Assembly (NCBI GenBank): GCA_000482145.1
Contig: AUXH01000011.1
Span: 1-64,000, forward strand
Direction: 5' to 3'
DNA length: 64,000 bases
Origin: Strigomonas culicis
Taxonomy: Eukaryota; Euglenozoa; Kinetoplastea; Trypanosomatida; Trypanosomatidae
Shown: positions 27,791 to 36,647 of the stretch, piece after piece
How the letters are laid out: every line of letters begins with the position of its first letter
Numbering within the stretch: the first letter of the stretch is position 1
Program-made: the position numbers and the translations under genes
Notes under the pieces: generated by a model
The model's input: only the letters and a program-made list of their open reading frames with translations
What the model was told of the DNA's origin: nothing
Databases searched by the model: none

Positions 27791-30445
27791 ATGAGCGACT
27801 ACGACGACTCCTTTGAGGACGCCTCGTCCACTGTGCAGTCCGAGGCAGCCAACAGTGAAATGTCCCACTCGAGCCCCAACATGACCAAGTCGGTCGGCGA
27901 CCTCGACGTCAAGGCAATGCCACTCCCCCTGGCGCTCCCCAAATCCTCCGTGACGGTGCCCATCGTGACAAAGTCCGGCTTTGCGCTGCCGGTGGCGCCG
28001 CCCGTCCCGCTCGCGGTCCCGGTCCCGGCGGAGCCACGCGCCTCGCAGACGTCGCAGTCAACCGACGCCCTGGAGGAGGAGCGCAAGCAAGCGGGCAAGA
28101 AGGCGAGCCAACAGTCGGAATTCAAATACTTGTCTAATTTTGTCGCATTTGGAAGCAACTCACCCAGCGTGCGGTCCTCCGCGCAGCAGGCGTCTCCCTT
28201 CCTCAAGGCGAACAGTGAGAGCAACGCTTTCGAGGGTAGCGGCCCCTCGTATAACGGCATCGCTCGCAGAGCTTCCCTACCCTTCGACTCCGCTGACAGC
28301 TCTTATGGCACGCCCGACGTGTCGGCCGCTGCTGAGAAGAGGTCGTCGCCGGATCAAAACAAACCTGCCGCAGTCCCCCAAAAAATAGAGAACGCAAAAA
28401 AAGCCCCCGCGACTACCACGACGACGAATACCAATACAACCCATCCTGCCAAGAAAGACAAGGACCCGTCGTCCCACGACGACAGCAGTGTCTTCAGCAC
28501 GCTGTCCCAGAACATAAAGTCCGCGGTCTCTCCTGCTGCAACCTTCTCTCTAGTCTCGCCCCCGACCGAAGCGGCCACCGCCCTTCCGACGCACGCCGCG
28601 GTGGCGTCGGTCGCAATTCCAACGGCGTCCCCTGGCCACACGACAGAAGCCCTCAACAGCTCCCACACACAAGAAATGATTACCCCTGCTGCTGTTGCTG
28701 CTGCTGCTGCTGCTGCCCCTGTGCGTACATCCTCAAAGATCATCGAGATGAAGCTGCCGGCGCTGCCTACGTCTGCGCTCACGGCGCCGAGCTCGAAGCC
28801 GCCCACCCTTTCCCCCTTCACCGCCCCGCGCATGGACGAGGCACACGCGGACCCGTTCCGCGCGGCCCCCACGCGCCCCGCCCGGGACCTGCCCGCCCCG
28901 CTGCCGGCGGCCCCCGTGGAGGACCCGAAGATCGTGGAGCTGCGGGAGACCTCCGCGGCGGTGGAGCGTCTCGTGAAGGCCTTCGCGGCGCTCAAGGGGC
29001 ACGGCGCGCCGCCGCCGCCGCCGCCGCCGCCGCTGCAGCCGGCCGTCTACGAGGCGCTGCAGGCGCAGCCGGTCAGCAAGGTGGGCCACGGCTGCACGGT
29101 CCGCGCGTCGGCGCCGCCGCTGCCTGCCAACGAGAGCAGCGCGATCCAGGCGAACGAGGCGCTGCTGGAGGATGCCGTGATGGCGTGCGTGCTGGACATG
29201 CTACAGGGGGACGTGGGCAGGGCGGCGAGCCGCCGGCCGCCGCAGCCCAAGCCGCGGCGTGCAGTGGAGGTGGTGCTCGCGGACGACTTCCGGGCGGACA
29301 GGGGAGGCCGGGCGTCGCACACCGGGCGCGCACCGGGTGCCACCGGCGGCGTCTACTCTGTATTCGACGACGAGCTCCGCGCCTTTGCCCCCCAGGACGG
29401 CGACGCGGAAGAGGCCCTCTACGCGTCCATCACTGCCGCCGTCAAGCGCTACATTCTGTCGCGCGTCGTGGAGCCCAGCAAGCAGCTCGCGTTGCCCAAG
29501 ACGTCGCCGCTGCCGACGAACCCCCTGTCCTCGCACTTTGCGTGGACACTGTTGCTCGATCTCGCGTCGCTGTGCCAGCACATCTTACGGGATGTCTTCA
29601 TGGACGGCGCCGCCGGCGCCCACCTGCCGTCGGCGCCGGTTCCGGTGCTGGTGCGCTATGACGGCGAGCCGCGCTACGAGCAGCTTGCGCGGCAGGCACT
29701 GCACTGCCTCCCCTTCGAGGCCCTCGAGCGCAGCCCGGCGCAGCAGGCGGGCCGCAGCGTGTTCCGCATGGAGTACTGGGTGACCGCCGGCCACATGCAC
29801 ACCATCGTCGCGGCGGTCACGGACAGCATGCGCGACCACATGTCGGACTACGCGAAGGAGCTCGCGTACCACCCCTTCGCCGAGGAGTACAGTGTGCAGG
29901 ATGCCGCCGAGACCTTCGCGCTGCCTTCGCAGCAGCGCTTCTTTTCGCTCGTGCCGTCGCGCGCGGTCCAGAGCGCGGTGGAGGGGGGAGGGGAGGGTGC
30001 CCGCCCCGCCACATCCGAGACGGCCAAGGGGTTCCGCCAGCGCGGCGCCGAGCTGCGGCTCTCCGCCGGCGACGATGTCAGCAATTACTTCAACGTGAGC
30101 ACAGACGGCCTGCGCGCACTCGCGCACGAGGTTTCGAGCATCTCAACCGAGATAGCGACGCAGAACACGGCCCCGCGGCTGGTGCATGACGTGGGCGACT
30201 ACGAGGTGCTGACGCGCGCGGTGTTCGATACGATGTGTGACCTCCTCGGCGACAGCTCCATCCAGGAGGCGGTGAAGCGCCGCGCGGTGGATAAGTACAA
30301 GGAAGTCCAAAAAAGCAGCGCCGACTTTAAGAAGAAGTCAAGAGAAGACAAGGAAAAACAGTTGATCGAAAAGGCCGAAAAAGAGGCAGAGCAAGTCGTG
30401 CAGCGCATTATGCAAGAGATGCACATCCAAGAGGTCACGCGTTGA
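27791..30445 (+). CDS. Large low-complexity protein with conserved-looking C-terminal half, unrecognised
   Basis: An 884-residue protein. Residues 1-330 are Ser/Ala/Pro-rich with DYDDSFEDASS at the start, and a 7-Ala run and an 8-Pro run occur further on. From about 400 the sequence becomes structured and helical (EALLEDAVMACVLDMLQGDV, EEALYASITAAVKRYILSRV, LLDLASLCQHILRDVF). It ends in a Lys/Glu coiled coil (KYKEVQKSSADFKKKSRED). No family is recognised; the make-up resembles cytoskeletal or basal-body scaffold proteins. The AG at 27770-27771 after a T/C tract favours the ATG at 27791 over the ATG at 27731, which would lie upstream of the splice site. The preceding spacer is only 206 bases. 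Confidence 0.82.
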   Translation: MSDYDDSFEDASSTVQSEAANSEMSHSSPNMTKSVGDLDVKAMPLPLALPKSSVTVPIVTKSGFALPVAPPVPLAVPVPAEPRASQTSQSTDALEEERKQAGKKASQQSEFKYLSNFVAFGSNSPSVRSSAQQASPFLKANSESNAFEGSGPSYNGIARRASLPFDSADSSYGTPDVSAAAEKRSSPDQNKPAAVPQKIENAKKAPATTTTTNTNTTHPAKKDKDPSSHDDSSVFSTLSQNIKSAVSPAATFSLVSPPTEAATALPTHAAVASVAIPTASPGHTTEALNSSHTQEMITPAAVAAAAAAAPVRTSSKIIEMKLPALPTSALTAPSSKPPTLSPFTAPRMDEAHADPFRAAPTRPARDLPAPLPAAPVEDPKIVELRETSAAVERLVKAFAALKGHGAPPPPPPPPLQPAVYEALQAQPVSKVGHGCTVRASAPPLPANESSAIQANEALLEDAVMACVLDMLQGDVGRAASRRPPQPKPRRAVEVVLADDFRADRGGRASHTGRAPGATGGVYSVFDDELRAFAPQDGDAEEALYASITAAVKRYILSRVVEPSKQLALPKTSPLPTNPLSSHFAWTLLLDLASLCQHILRDVFMDGAAGAHLPSAPVPVLVRYDGEPRYEQLARQALHCLPFEALERSPAQQAGRSVFRMEYWVTAGHMHTIVAAVTDSMRDHMSDYAKELAYHPFAEEYSVQDAAETFALPSQQRFFSLVPSRAVQSAVEGGGEGARPATSETAKGFRQRGAELRLSAGDDVSNYFNVSTDGLRALAHEVSSISTEIATQNTAPRLVHDVGDYEVLTRAVFDTMCDLLGDSSIQEAVKRRAVDKYKEVQKSSADFKKKSREDKEKQLIEKAEKEAEQVVQRIMQEMHIQEVTR

Positions 30446-30714
30446 CCTTACGTATTCTTTTGCGTTGCATACTTCCATAGAACCTGATAGAAAACCAAAG
30501 AGAGATAAAAGAGAAGATGTCTGTTTTCCTGTTCTTATGATGCTCATTGCAGCTGCATGTTTTTCCCCCTCACGTGATGACGCGCTCCTTTTCCTTTTAC
30601 ATGATGTATCGCTATTCTCTATTTCACTGTCTTTTTTTGTCCTACAATTCAAGTTTTTCTTCGTTCTTAGCGTATTTGTTTGAGTGTCTTTTTCATATTG
30701 CGTGTGGAGATACC

Positions 30715-31455
30715 ATGTCCCGTGCATTCTGTCTGCTCTTGGTGGTGCTCTTGCTGCTGAGCAGCTCGGGGATGACTGCTGCTGGGTGGGGCGGCGCGTC
30801 GGACAGCAAGGAGGTGGCCAAGGGATCCCGCGAGGAGCAGATCTACTACTACGAGAACCGCATTGATCGGCTCCAGTCGTCCCGTGCGCGGGCGGCCAGC
30901 GACCTGCACGTAGCGGAGGCGCGTCTCCAGCAGCGCGGGGATGAGGCGACCATCAAGGTGCTGCGGGAGGAGCAGCTCAAGGCTGCCCTCACGCTACACA
31001 ACCTCGAGAAGGAGGAGGCGATGCTGCTGGCCAAGCTGAAGCCGCTGTACGGCGTCGTGTCCAGACAGTTCTTCCGCGAGCAGCGCGACCACATAAAGCG
31101 CGTCATGGCCTTCGCACAGGAAGCCAGCTACGATAACGCGTTCTACGGTATCTTTTTTGATCTGTTTCAGGCGGAGTCACTCTCCGACCTGGTCGCAATG
31201 TTTGTGGAGCGCTTCGTCATCAACTACATGATCTTCTACCCACTTGGTGTCTTGTACTACGCTCTGTGGTCCGCTCCCTGGAGCGTGTGGGCCTACAGCT
31301 CCGGTATCAGCTCAGTGGTGCCAGGCCTCCTGGCGTACGTGCTCTCTGTCTTCATCATGTGCACACCGCTGATAGCACTTTTGAGCGGCCTTTACTTCCT
31401 CGTTCGACGGGGCAACATGAACCGATTTCAGCGATATCGCCGCCACCAAGACTGA
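30715..31455 (+). CDS. Signal-peptide coiled-coil membrane protein, unrecognised
   Basis: A 246-residue protein. Residues 1-23 form a clear signal peptide (SRAFCLLLVVLLLLSSSGMTAAG). A coiled coil follows at about 36-108 (YYYENRIDRLQSSRARAA, EEQLKAALTLHNLEKEEA). Two hydrophobic segments at about 165-190 and 200-230 end in a basic tail (RRGNMNRFQRYRRHQD). The predicted layout is a lumenal or extracellular coiled coil held by two membrane helices, probably in the secretory pathway. No family is recognised. The ATG at 30715 lies 44 bases after AG 30669-30670. Confidence 0.82.
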   Translation: MSRAFCLLLVVLLLLSSSGMTAAGWGGASDSKEVAKGSREEQIYYYENRIDRLQSSRARAASDLHVAEARLQQRGDEATIKVLREEQLKAALTLHNLEKEEAMLLAKLKPLYGVVSRQFFREQRDHIKRVMAFAQEASYDNAFYGIFFDLFQAESLSDLVAMFVERFVINYMIFYPLGVLYYALWSAPWSVWAYSSGISSVVPGLLAYVLSVFIMCTPLIALLSGLYFLVRRGNMNRFQRYRRHQD

Positions 31456-31926
31456 GTGGTAGTCGCACTTCACACCCGTCTGCACTGCACAACGTCAAGC
31501 GGAGTTTTGACACGGATCATCGTTATTATTATCACTATTTGCGTGTAGCTTGTATTTCGAGTGCGGCGCTTCATTATATGCTGTGTACTTCACTCCTCGT
31601 ATGCGCTACATGACATTTACTGTGACTAACTTCAAACTAAGAGAGCGCGTGGCGCGGTCTTGAAAGAAGCTAAGGCGAACACCTTGTCCATACTTGTCTC
31701 ATAAATTCAAAATGTTTTTCTCTTGTGTACTCGCATGCGCCTCTTATTTATTCTGCACGATCTCCGTCCCTTGTTCTTTCCCTCTGCTCCTCTGCTTGCC
31801 ATTTTTCTTATCTGGACGCGCATCTCAGTGAATACTTGAGCATTGCGGGACTCGCTGTGAGCTATTGTCTGCAGAGGAAACACGGGCTGTGATTGCACTT
31901 CATCATTTTGTTTTAGTTTTGCCCAC
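31456..31926 (+). promoter_or_regulatory. Spacer before the RanBP2-finger gene
   Basis: A C/T-rich tract at about 31765-31812 leads to AG 31827-31828, the predicted acceptor, 98 bases before the ATG. Nothing else is seen. Confidence 0.5.
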
Positions 31927-33192
31927 ATGCAGCCGTACAGGCGAGAGCCTTCACCGCCGTACGCATCCCCGGACTGGTCGCTGGACGACGAACGGCCACG
32001 CACCGCCTCGCCGCCGGAGGGGGAGGCGGTGCGGGCGCGGCGCCGCCGCCGCAGCTCGTCGCCGCGCAGGAGCCGTAGCAGAAGTGAGGGGAGCAGCAGC
32101 AGCGAGACGAGGCGCCACCGCCACCGACACCACCACCGTCACCACCACCACGGGGCGCATAAGCGTGGTGCAGAAGAAACATTGCCGGGGGCCGATTGGG
32201 TCTGCGGTGTCTGTAGCAACGTGAACTCGCACCAGCGGGACCGCTGCTTCCGCTGCGCGATCCGCTACAGCGAGAGCGCGCAGCGGCCGCCGGCGCGGGA
32301 GGTCGTGGTGCAGCGCGTGCCGCCGCCGCATGGGGCGGCGGAGGTGCGCGCGCTGCTGGAGGGGCTGCGCGCCACCGCGGACGTCACCATTGTGCGGATC
32401 GCAGCGCACCACGGCAACGTGTACGTCGAGCTGGGGTCCGAGCTGGAGGCGGTGCGGCTGCTTGTCACGTGCCAGTGCACGCTGGCGGTGGGGGGTGCGG
32501 CGTGTGCGCTGCGCTTCTCGACGGAGGCCGTCGCCGCGTCGCACGAGGCGCGGGCGGCGCCGACGGAGGAGATGGCCGCGCGCGCACACCTCCCACCGGC
32601 GCTGCACTGGGATGTCTGGCAGCCGCCGACGTCCTTCGCCTCCGCGGCGGCGGAGCGCAGCTATCTCCAGCGGCTCTCCGACCACTGGCGGTACCTGTCG
32701 GTGGCGCAGAAGGGGTACTACGATGAGCGCATTCGCCACGTCCTTGCGGAGACGCAGGCGGTGCCGGCCGCAGCAGAGCCGGTTCGCAGCCCCATCACGA
32801 AGACAGACAGCCCCACGAAAGCGGAGGCCTCCGCGCCGCCAGGCACGGCCCACGCGGCGGAAAAGGTGACAACGGGAGGCGCGGCGCCCGGTCCCGGTGG
32901 TACGATGAGCCGCCTCAAGCAGCTGCTGGCACAGAAGAAGGCGAAGCTGAACCAGTCGGGGCCGGAGACAAAGAAGGAGGACGAAAAGAATGACGCGGCG
33001 GCTGCCACGGAGGAGGTGGCGCTGCCCAAGGACCGCACCCTGCAGGTACTGTATGGCATGCCGGTGCCCCCCTGCTTAGACCCCAAAGGCGATGTGGGGG
33101 GCGTGCGCGAGGCGGTGCAGAAGCCCTTCCTGCTGAAGGACATCCCAGCTAAAGTAGCGCAGCACATGCTGCTTGGCCTGGATCAGATGTGA
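31927..33192 (+). CDS. RBM5/RBM10-like RNA-binding protein with RanBP2 zinc finger
   Basis: A 421-residue protein. The N-terminus is Arg/Ser-rich, with an Arg/His run at 62-75. A RanBP2-type zinc finger follows: W91, C93, C96, C107 and C110 with N and R between, the pattern that reads single-stranded GGU RNA. Next, residues 125-210 look like an RRM (VVVQRVPPPHG as RNP2-like, NVYVELGSELEAVRLLV as RNP1-like). A helical stretch (AERSYLQRLSDHWRYL) and a Lys-rich tail follow. RS-RRM-finger order recalls RBM5/RBM10 splicing factors, but the OCRE and G-patch are not visible. In trypanosomatids such proteins would act in trans-splicing or mRNA stability rather than cis-splicing. Confidence 0.78.
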   Translation: MQPYRREPSPPYASPDWSLDDERPRTASPPEGEAVRARRRRRSSSPRRSRSRSEGSSSSETRRHRHRHHHRHHHHGAHKRGAEETLPGADWVCGVCSNVNSHQRDRCFRCAIRYSESAQRPPAREVVVQRVPPPHGAAEVRALLEGLRATADVTIVRIAAHHGNVYVELGSELEAVRLLVTCQCTLAVGGAACALRFSTEAVAASHEARAAPTEEMAARAHLPPALHWDVWQPPTSFASAAAERSYLQRLSDHWRYLSVAQKGYYDERIRHVLAETQAVPAAAEPVRSPITKTDSPTKAEASAPPGTAHAAEKVTTGGAAPGPGGTMSRLKQLLAQKKAKLNQSGPETKKEDEKNDAAAATEEVALPKDRTLQVLYGMPVPPCLDPKGDVGGVREAVQKPFLLKDIPAKVAQHMLLGLDQM

Positions 33193-33623
33193 TTCTTTTT
33201 TTCCTTTTTTTTTTTTTCGCTGTCCACTGTACCATATCAGTATCGATATCTACTCCTGTTTAGTATTCGTGTGCATCCGGTTGTTATGAAAATGAAGAAG
33301 AGAAGTGTGTATATATGTATATATGTTACAGCTGCGCAGCTGACCATAGCCCCCTTGAAGGAGCTCCGAGTTAGCTTCTTCGTGCGTATGTAATTGGTTT
33401 CTCTTTCTTCTCACCTCTCTGATTCTTCACTCGCGCTGCTTTCTGCATGCTCGCGTGCCGCCGTGTTGTTAGCCCACTAGCTTAACGTGTTGTGGTTTTG
33501 TGTGTCTTTCTGTGTGTCTCTACACGCGGCAGCATCCGTTTAATTACCTCTTTTTGTGCTGACCTTCGGTACGTTTATTGATACATCTAACGTTTCGGTC
33601 TTCTTCGTAGAGCTACCGATCCC
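33193..33623 (+). promoter_or_regulatory. Spacer before the phosphatase-inhibitor gene
   Basis: T-rich tracts, a short TATATG repeat near 33309-33326, and a final tract ending at AG 33609-33610, which would give a 13-base 5' UTR. Confidence 0.5.
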
Positions 33624-34043
33624 ATGTCATCATCCAGGCGAAACCGCGTTGCGTGGGATGAAGATAATTTGGCGGAGAATGAGGAGTACCGGCGGACGCA
33701 TCCGGTTACGATGCACATTGACGAGCCCAAAACGCCCTTTATTCACGTCGATGATGATGTAGAGGAAGATGTAGAGGAGCGGAGCCACTGCTACTGGGAC
33801 GCGGACATCAACGCCTACGCCAAGGAGGTGAAGGATCGCGTGCTGCACGACACGACGGACGCACCCAAGGCGCCCGTCCGCAAGGGGAGGCCCATGCTCG
33901 CGGATGGCACGGTCACCGGTGACCTTGAGCGAGATAAGCACGACCGCGACTTCAAGAAAATGCGACGCGCGGTGTACGCCGACGAAGGAAAGAAATTCAA
34001 GAATCTATTATCAAAGGGTAATGCAGACGTGGAGGATAACTAG
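33624..34043 (+). CDS. Protein phosphatase inhibitor 2 (IPP-2) family
   Basis: A 139-residue, acidic, mostly disordered protein with the three IPP-2 blocks. They are the N-terminal VAWDEDNLAENEEYRR (residues 9-24; the K-x-W-D-E-x-N-L block), MHIDEPKTPF (30-39; T37 sits where GSK3 phosphorylates IPP-2) and the C-terminal helix FKKMRRAVYADEGKKFK, which covers the PP1 active site in the mammalian complex. It should bind and regulate protein phosphatase 1. The protein is shorter than the mammalian one (about 205 residues). The ATG at 33624 is the first in frame after the predicted splice site. Confidence 0.88.
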   Translation: MSSSRRNRVAWDEDNLAENEEYRRTHPVTMHIDEPKTPFIHVDDDVEEDVEERSHCYWDADINAYAKEVKDRVLHDTTDAPKAPVRKGRPMLADGTVTGDLERDKHDRDFKKMRRAVYADEGKKFKNLLSKGNADVEDN

Positions 34044-34722
34044 CGGTCATGCACGCAGAATCCACTGTGCGTTCAAAACCAGGACGGCACTAGCGATGAA
34101 CTGCCCATGCAGCTTCATCGGGTCGGATGTATAGTTCAGATTCAATGCTGATACTACGCATCAGGAGGAAAGACAAACGAGAAAAAAAGCTAAAAAGATA
34201 ATAATAATCGAAGGAATGCTGATGACAAAAAAACGTGTATACATATTATGTACGGTGTGCTATTGTACAACAGATTGAACAACTCAAAATTCCGTAATCA
34301 CTCGTTCATTATCCATACTTTTTTTCTGCAACGAAAGATCTCAAAAACAAAAAAAAAGATTTCATTTGGTGTGTATGCTGGCTGTTTTCTTCACTCATCG
34401 TATTAACACTTTTTTTTTTGGTTATTTTGCGTGTGTGCGTACGTGTATGTGCCTTGCTAAATGATTTTTTTTTTCGTTATGATTATATATACATCCTACA
34501 GAAATATATGTCTTCTAAACCCTTCACCTTTATGCATATATATCATTATGATTATTTAATTACTCAAAGCGGAAGAGATTATCTTTCGTGTACATCTTGT
34601 ATGCGCGTCCTATGCCTCATTACACCTTTCTTCATCTTCATGCTTCTTTGTCTTGTAAGGAATCTGTTTGTCTCCCTTTATTATTAGTGCTTCTTATTAT
34701 CGTTTTTTTTTCCAAAACTATC
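34044..34722 (+). promoter_or_regulatory. Long AT-rich spacer before the transporter gene
   Basis: 679 bases rich in poly-A, poly-T and TATAT words. The likely acceptor is AG 34686-34687, 35 bases before the ATG. The small open frame at 34418-34687 is T-rich spacer. Confidence 0.5.
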
Positions 34723-36288
34723 ATGCGTGGCAGGAGGACGCTCTTGTCCTTAGGCCTCTATGCGCTGTGCATCAGCCTGTGCCACACACTCTACCTAGCC
34801 TTCTGTGTGGATTACCTGCTGCGCAAACAGATTCCCTTTAGTCTTTCGGCGGGAGACGTAGCGGTGGACAACGTGACGGCGCCCCTGGCAGGCCAGACGA
34901 ACGGCACGGGGCGCATTGTAGATTACACGGGTGAGGGGGCGGGCTTAGGTACGTCCGCCGCCCCCCTGCTCTCGCGCGTCTTGGTCTCGCTGCTCGTGTG
35001 CCAGCTGCTGCTGGCGGTGTGGCAGCTCCTGCGCGCGAGTGGCGTGGTGTGGACCATGAGCGACCTCCGCGTCAGCGCCGCGGCGCCGCGGCTGGAGAGG
35101 TACGGCCCGCTGTGGGCCCTCTGCTTCCTCCTCCTGTGGCTCCCGGCGCTGCCGTATGCCCTTCTCTGCGTCGTCTTCACTCTGTTGGTGGCAGCCTACG
35201 AGTTTTTCTTCTCCTACTGTGTTTCATCTTTTCAAACGCTTTGGTCGGAGGCCGCGTTTAGCGCCGCGGAGAAGAAGCGCAGCGGCACCGTCATGCTGGT
35301 GGTGCAGTGCCTGGGCAGCGTCGGTGCGGGCCTCGGCTCCCTCCTGTACGAGGGCGGCAGCGAGCACGGGGCGGAGGACATGTTGCCGTATCGTATCTTC
35401 TGCGTGGCCACGGCTGTTTTAGTGTCCGCGTGCTTCTTCGTCGTGCGACTGCCGAAGGAGCCACAGCCTCTTTCGCGCGACGGCGGCGCGTCGCCGCTGG
35501 CCAACGCTCCCTCCTTTTGGCGCTTTGTGCACCAGACGATGGCGCGGCCCTCGATGCGGTGCGTCTCCATAGTGTTCGCGATACAGGAGTGCAGCTCTAC
35601 CTTTGCAACGACTTTCTTCAGTCTTTTTCTCGCGGTGGTCACGGCAGATTTGCTCTCGTACCCAGTGCGGGCGGCAGTGCTGTTCCTCTCGTTTCTCTTG
35701 CCGCACCTCCTCGTCGGACTTGACCCACATGTTCTCTTTTTCTTCCAAGCAAAAAAAGTCATCCTCGTGTGCCTGCTGCTGCGCATATTGGTGAGCGTTG
35801 CCATGCTGCTCCTGTCAGTGCTGATGCGTGGCGGGCTGCTGCCGGCTCCGCTGTACGTGTCCGCCTTCGCCGCCTTGTTGCTCGCGAACCGTGTGCTGAC
35901 CGAAGTGGTGAATGCACTGAAGAACGAAATACTGAACGATCTCGCTGACGAGGATATGGTGGTGTTCGGCCGTGGCACCTCTACGATTGACGCGCTTCGC
36001 TCTCTCATGTCCGGCATCGCCAACACATGCCGGCCGCTGACACTGGCCCTCACCTTTGCGTTTCTCTCTTCGTATGACATCCTCTCTCGTCATTCCTTCT
36101 CGGAGCAAAAGGTGTCAGACGAGTGCCGCGTCGGCATCGTGCGCCTGGTGGGCTACTGCGCAGCGGTGTCCTCCGCGTGCGCGGCAGGTGTGTGGTGGTA
36201 CATGTATCCGCTGGAGGGGAAGTACCTGCAGTTTATTTCCTCCGCGATCAAGAAACGGACGGATACGCAGAACGCAAACAGTGTGTGA
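34723..36288 (+). CDS. Polytopic MFS-like membrane protein (TMEM180-like)
   Basis: A 521-residue protein with about 11-12 hydrophobic segments spread from residue 8 (TLLSLGLYALCISLCHTLYL) to about 500. An extracytoplasmic-type loop with possible N-glycosylation sites (VDNVTA, QTNGTG) follows the first helix. A FFFSYCVSSFQTLWSEA segment and EKKRSG loop in the middle, and the overall size, fit the TMEM180/MFSD13-type branch of the major facilitator superfamily. Substrate unknown. It starts at ATG 34723, 35 bases after the predicted acceptor; the longer frame from 34588 lies in spacer. Confidence 0.75.
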   Translation: MRGRRTLLSLGLYALCISLCHTLYLAFCVDYLLRKQIPFSLSAGDVAVDNVTAPLAGQTNGTGRIVDYTGEGAGLGTSAAPLLSRVLVSLLVCQLLLAVWQLLRASGVVWTMSDLRVSAAAPRLERYGPLWALCFLLLWLPALPYALLCVVFTLLVAAYEFFFSYCVSSFQTLWSEAAFSAAEKKRSGTVMLVVQCLGSVGAGLGSLLYEGGSEHGAEDMLPYRIFCVATAVLVSACFFVVRLPKEPQPLSRDGGASPLANAPSFWRFVHQTMARPSMRCVSIVFAIQECSSTFATTFFSLFLAVVTADLLSYPVRAAVLFLSFLLPHLLVGLDPHVLFFFQAKKVILVCLLLRILVSVAMLLLSVLMRGGLLPAPLYVSAFAALLLANRVLTEVVNALKNEILNDLADEDMVVFGRGTSTIDALRSLMSGIANTCRPLTLALTFAFLSSYDILSRHSFSEQKVSDECRVGIVRLVGYCAAVSSACAAGVWWYMYPLEGKYLQFISSAIKKRTDTQNANSV

Positions 36289-36647
36289 TACATGATGCTT
36301 CCGTATCTTTCTTTCTGTACATTTTTTCCCCCTTTTTGATGACAACAAATAAAAGTGACATTTCCCCCCGTATCTTCACTCACGGTTGTTGTATATACCC
36401 TTTCTTTGTACTGGATCGACACGTAGAACTTTACGACTCAATCGTGGGAATCATGTCCATTCGCTCTCTCCCTCCCTCTCTCTATCGATCTGTTTCTCTA
36501 TCTTTTTTTTTTGCATTTTTGAAAAGCAGTGTAGAAGTTCTTGTTTTCTTTTTAGTTCCGTTGTTGTTCCTCCGTTCTTTTTTTTTCTGTAGATATACCA
36601 TATACCACCATCTCATCTACCCCCCCCCCTCCTCTCATCTCGACATA
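36289..36647 (+). promoter_or_regulatory. Spacer before IFT70
   Basis: Several T/C tracts (36460-36510, 36562-36588) precede AG 36591-36592, the predicted acceptor 55 bases before the ATG. Confidence 0.55.
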
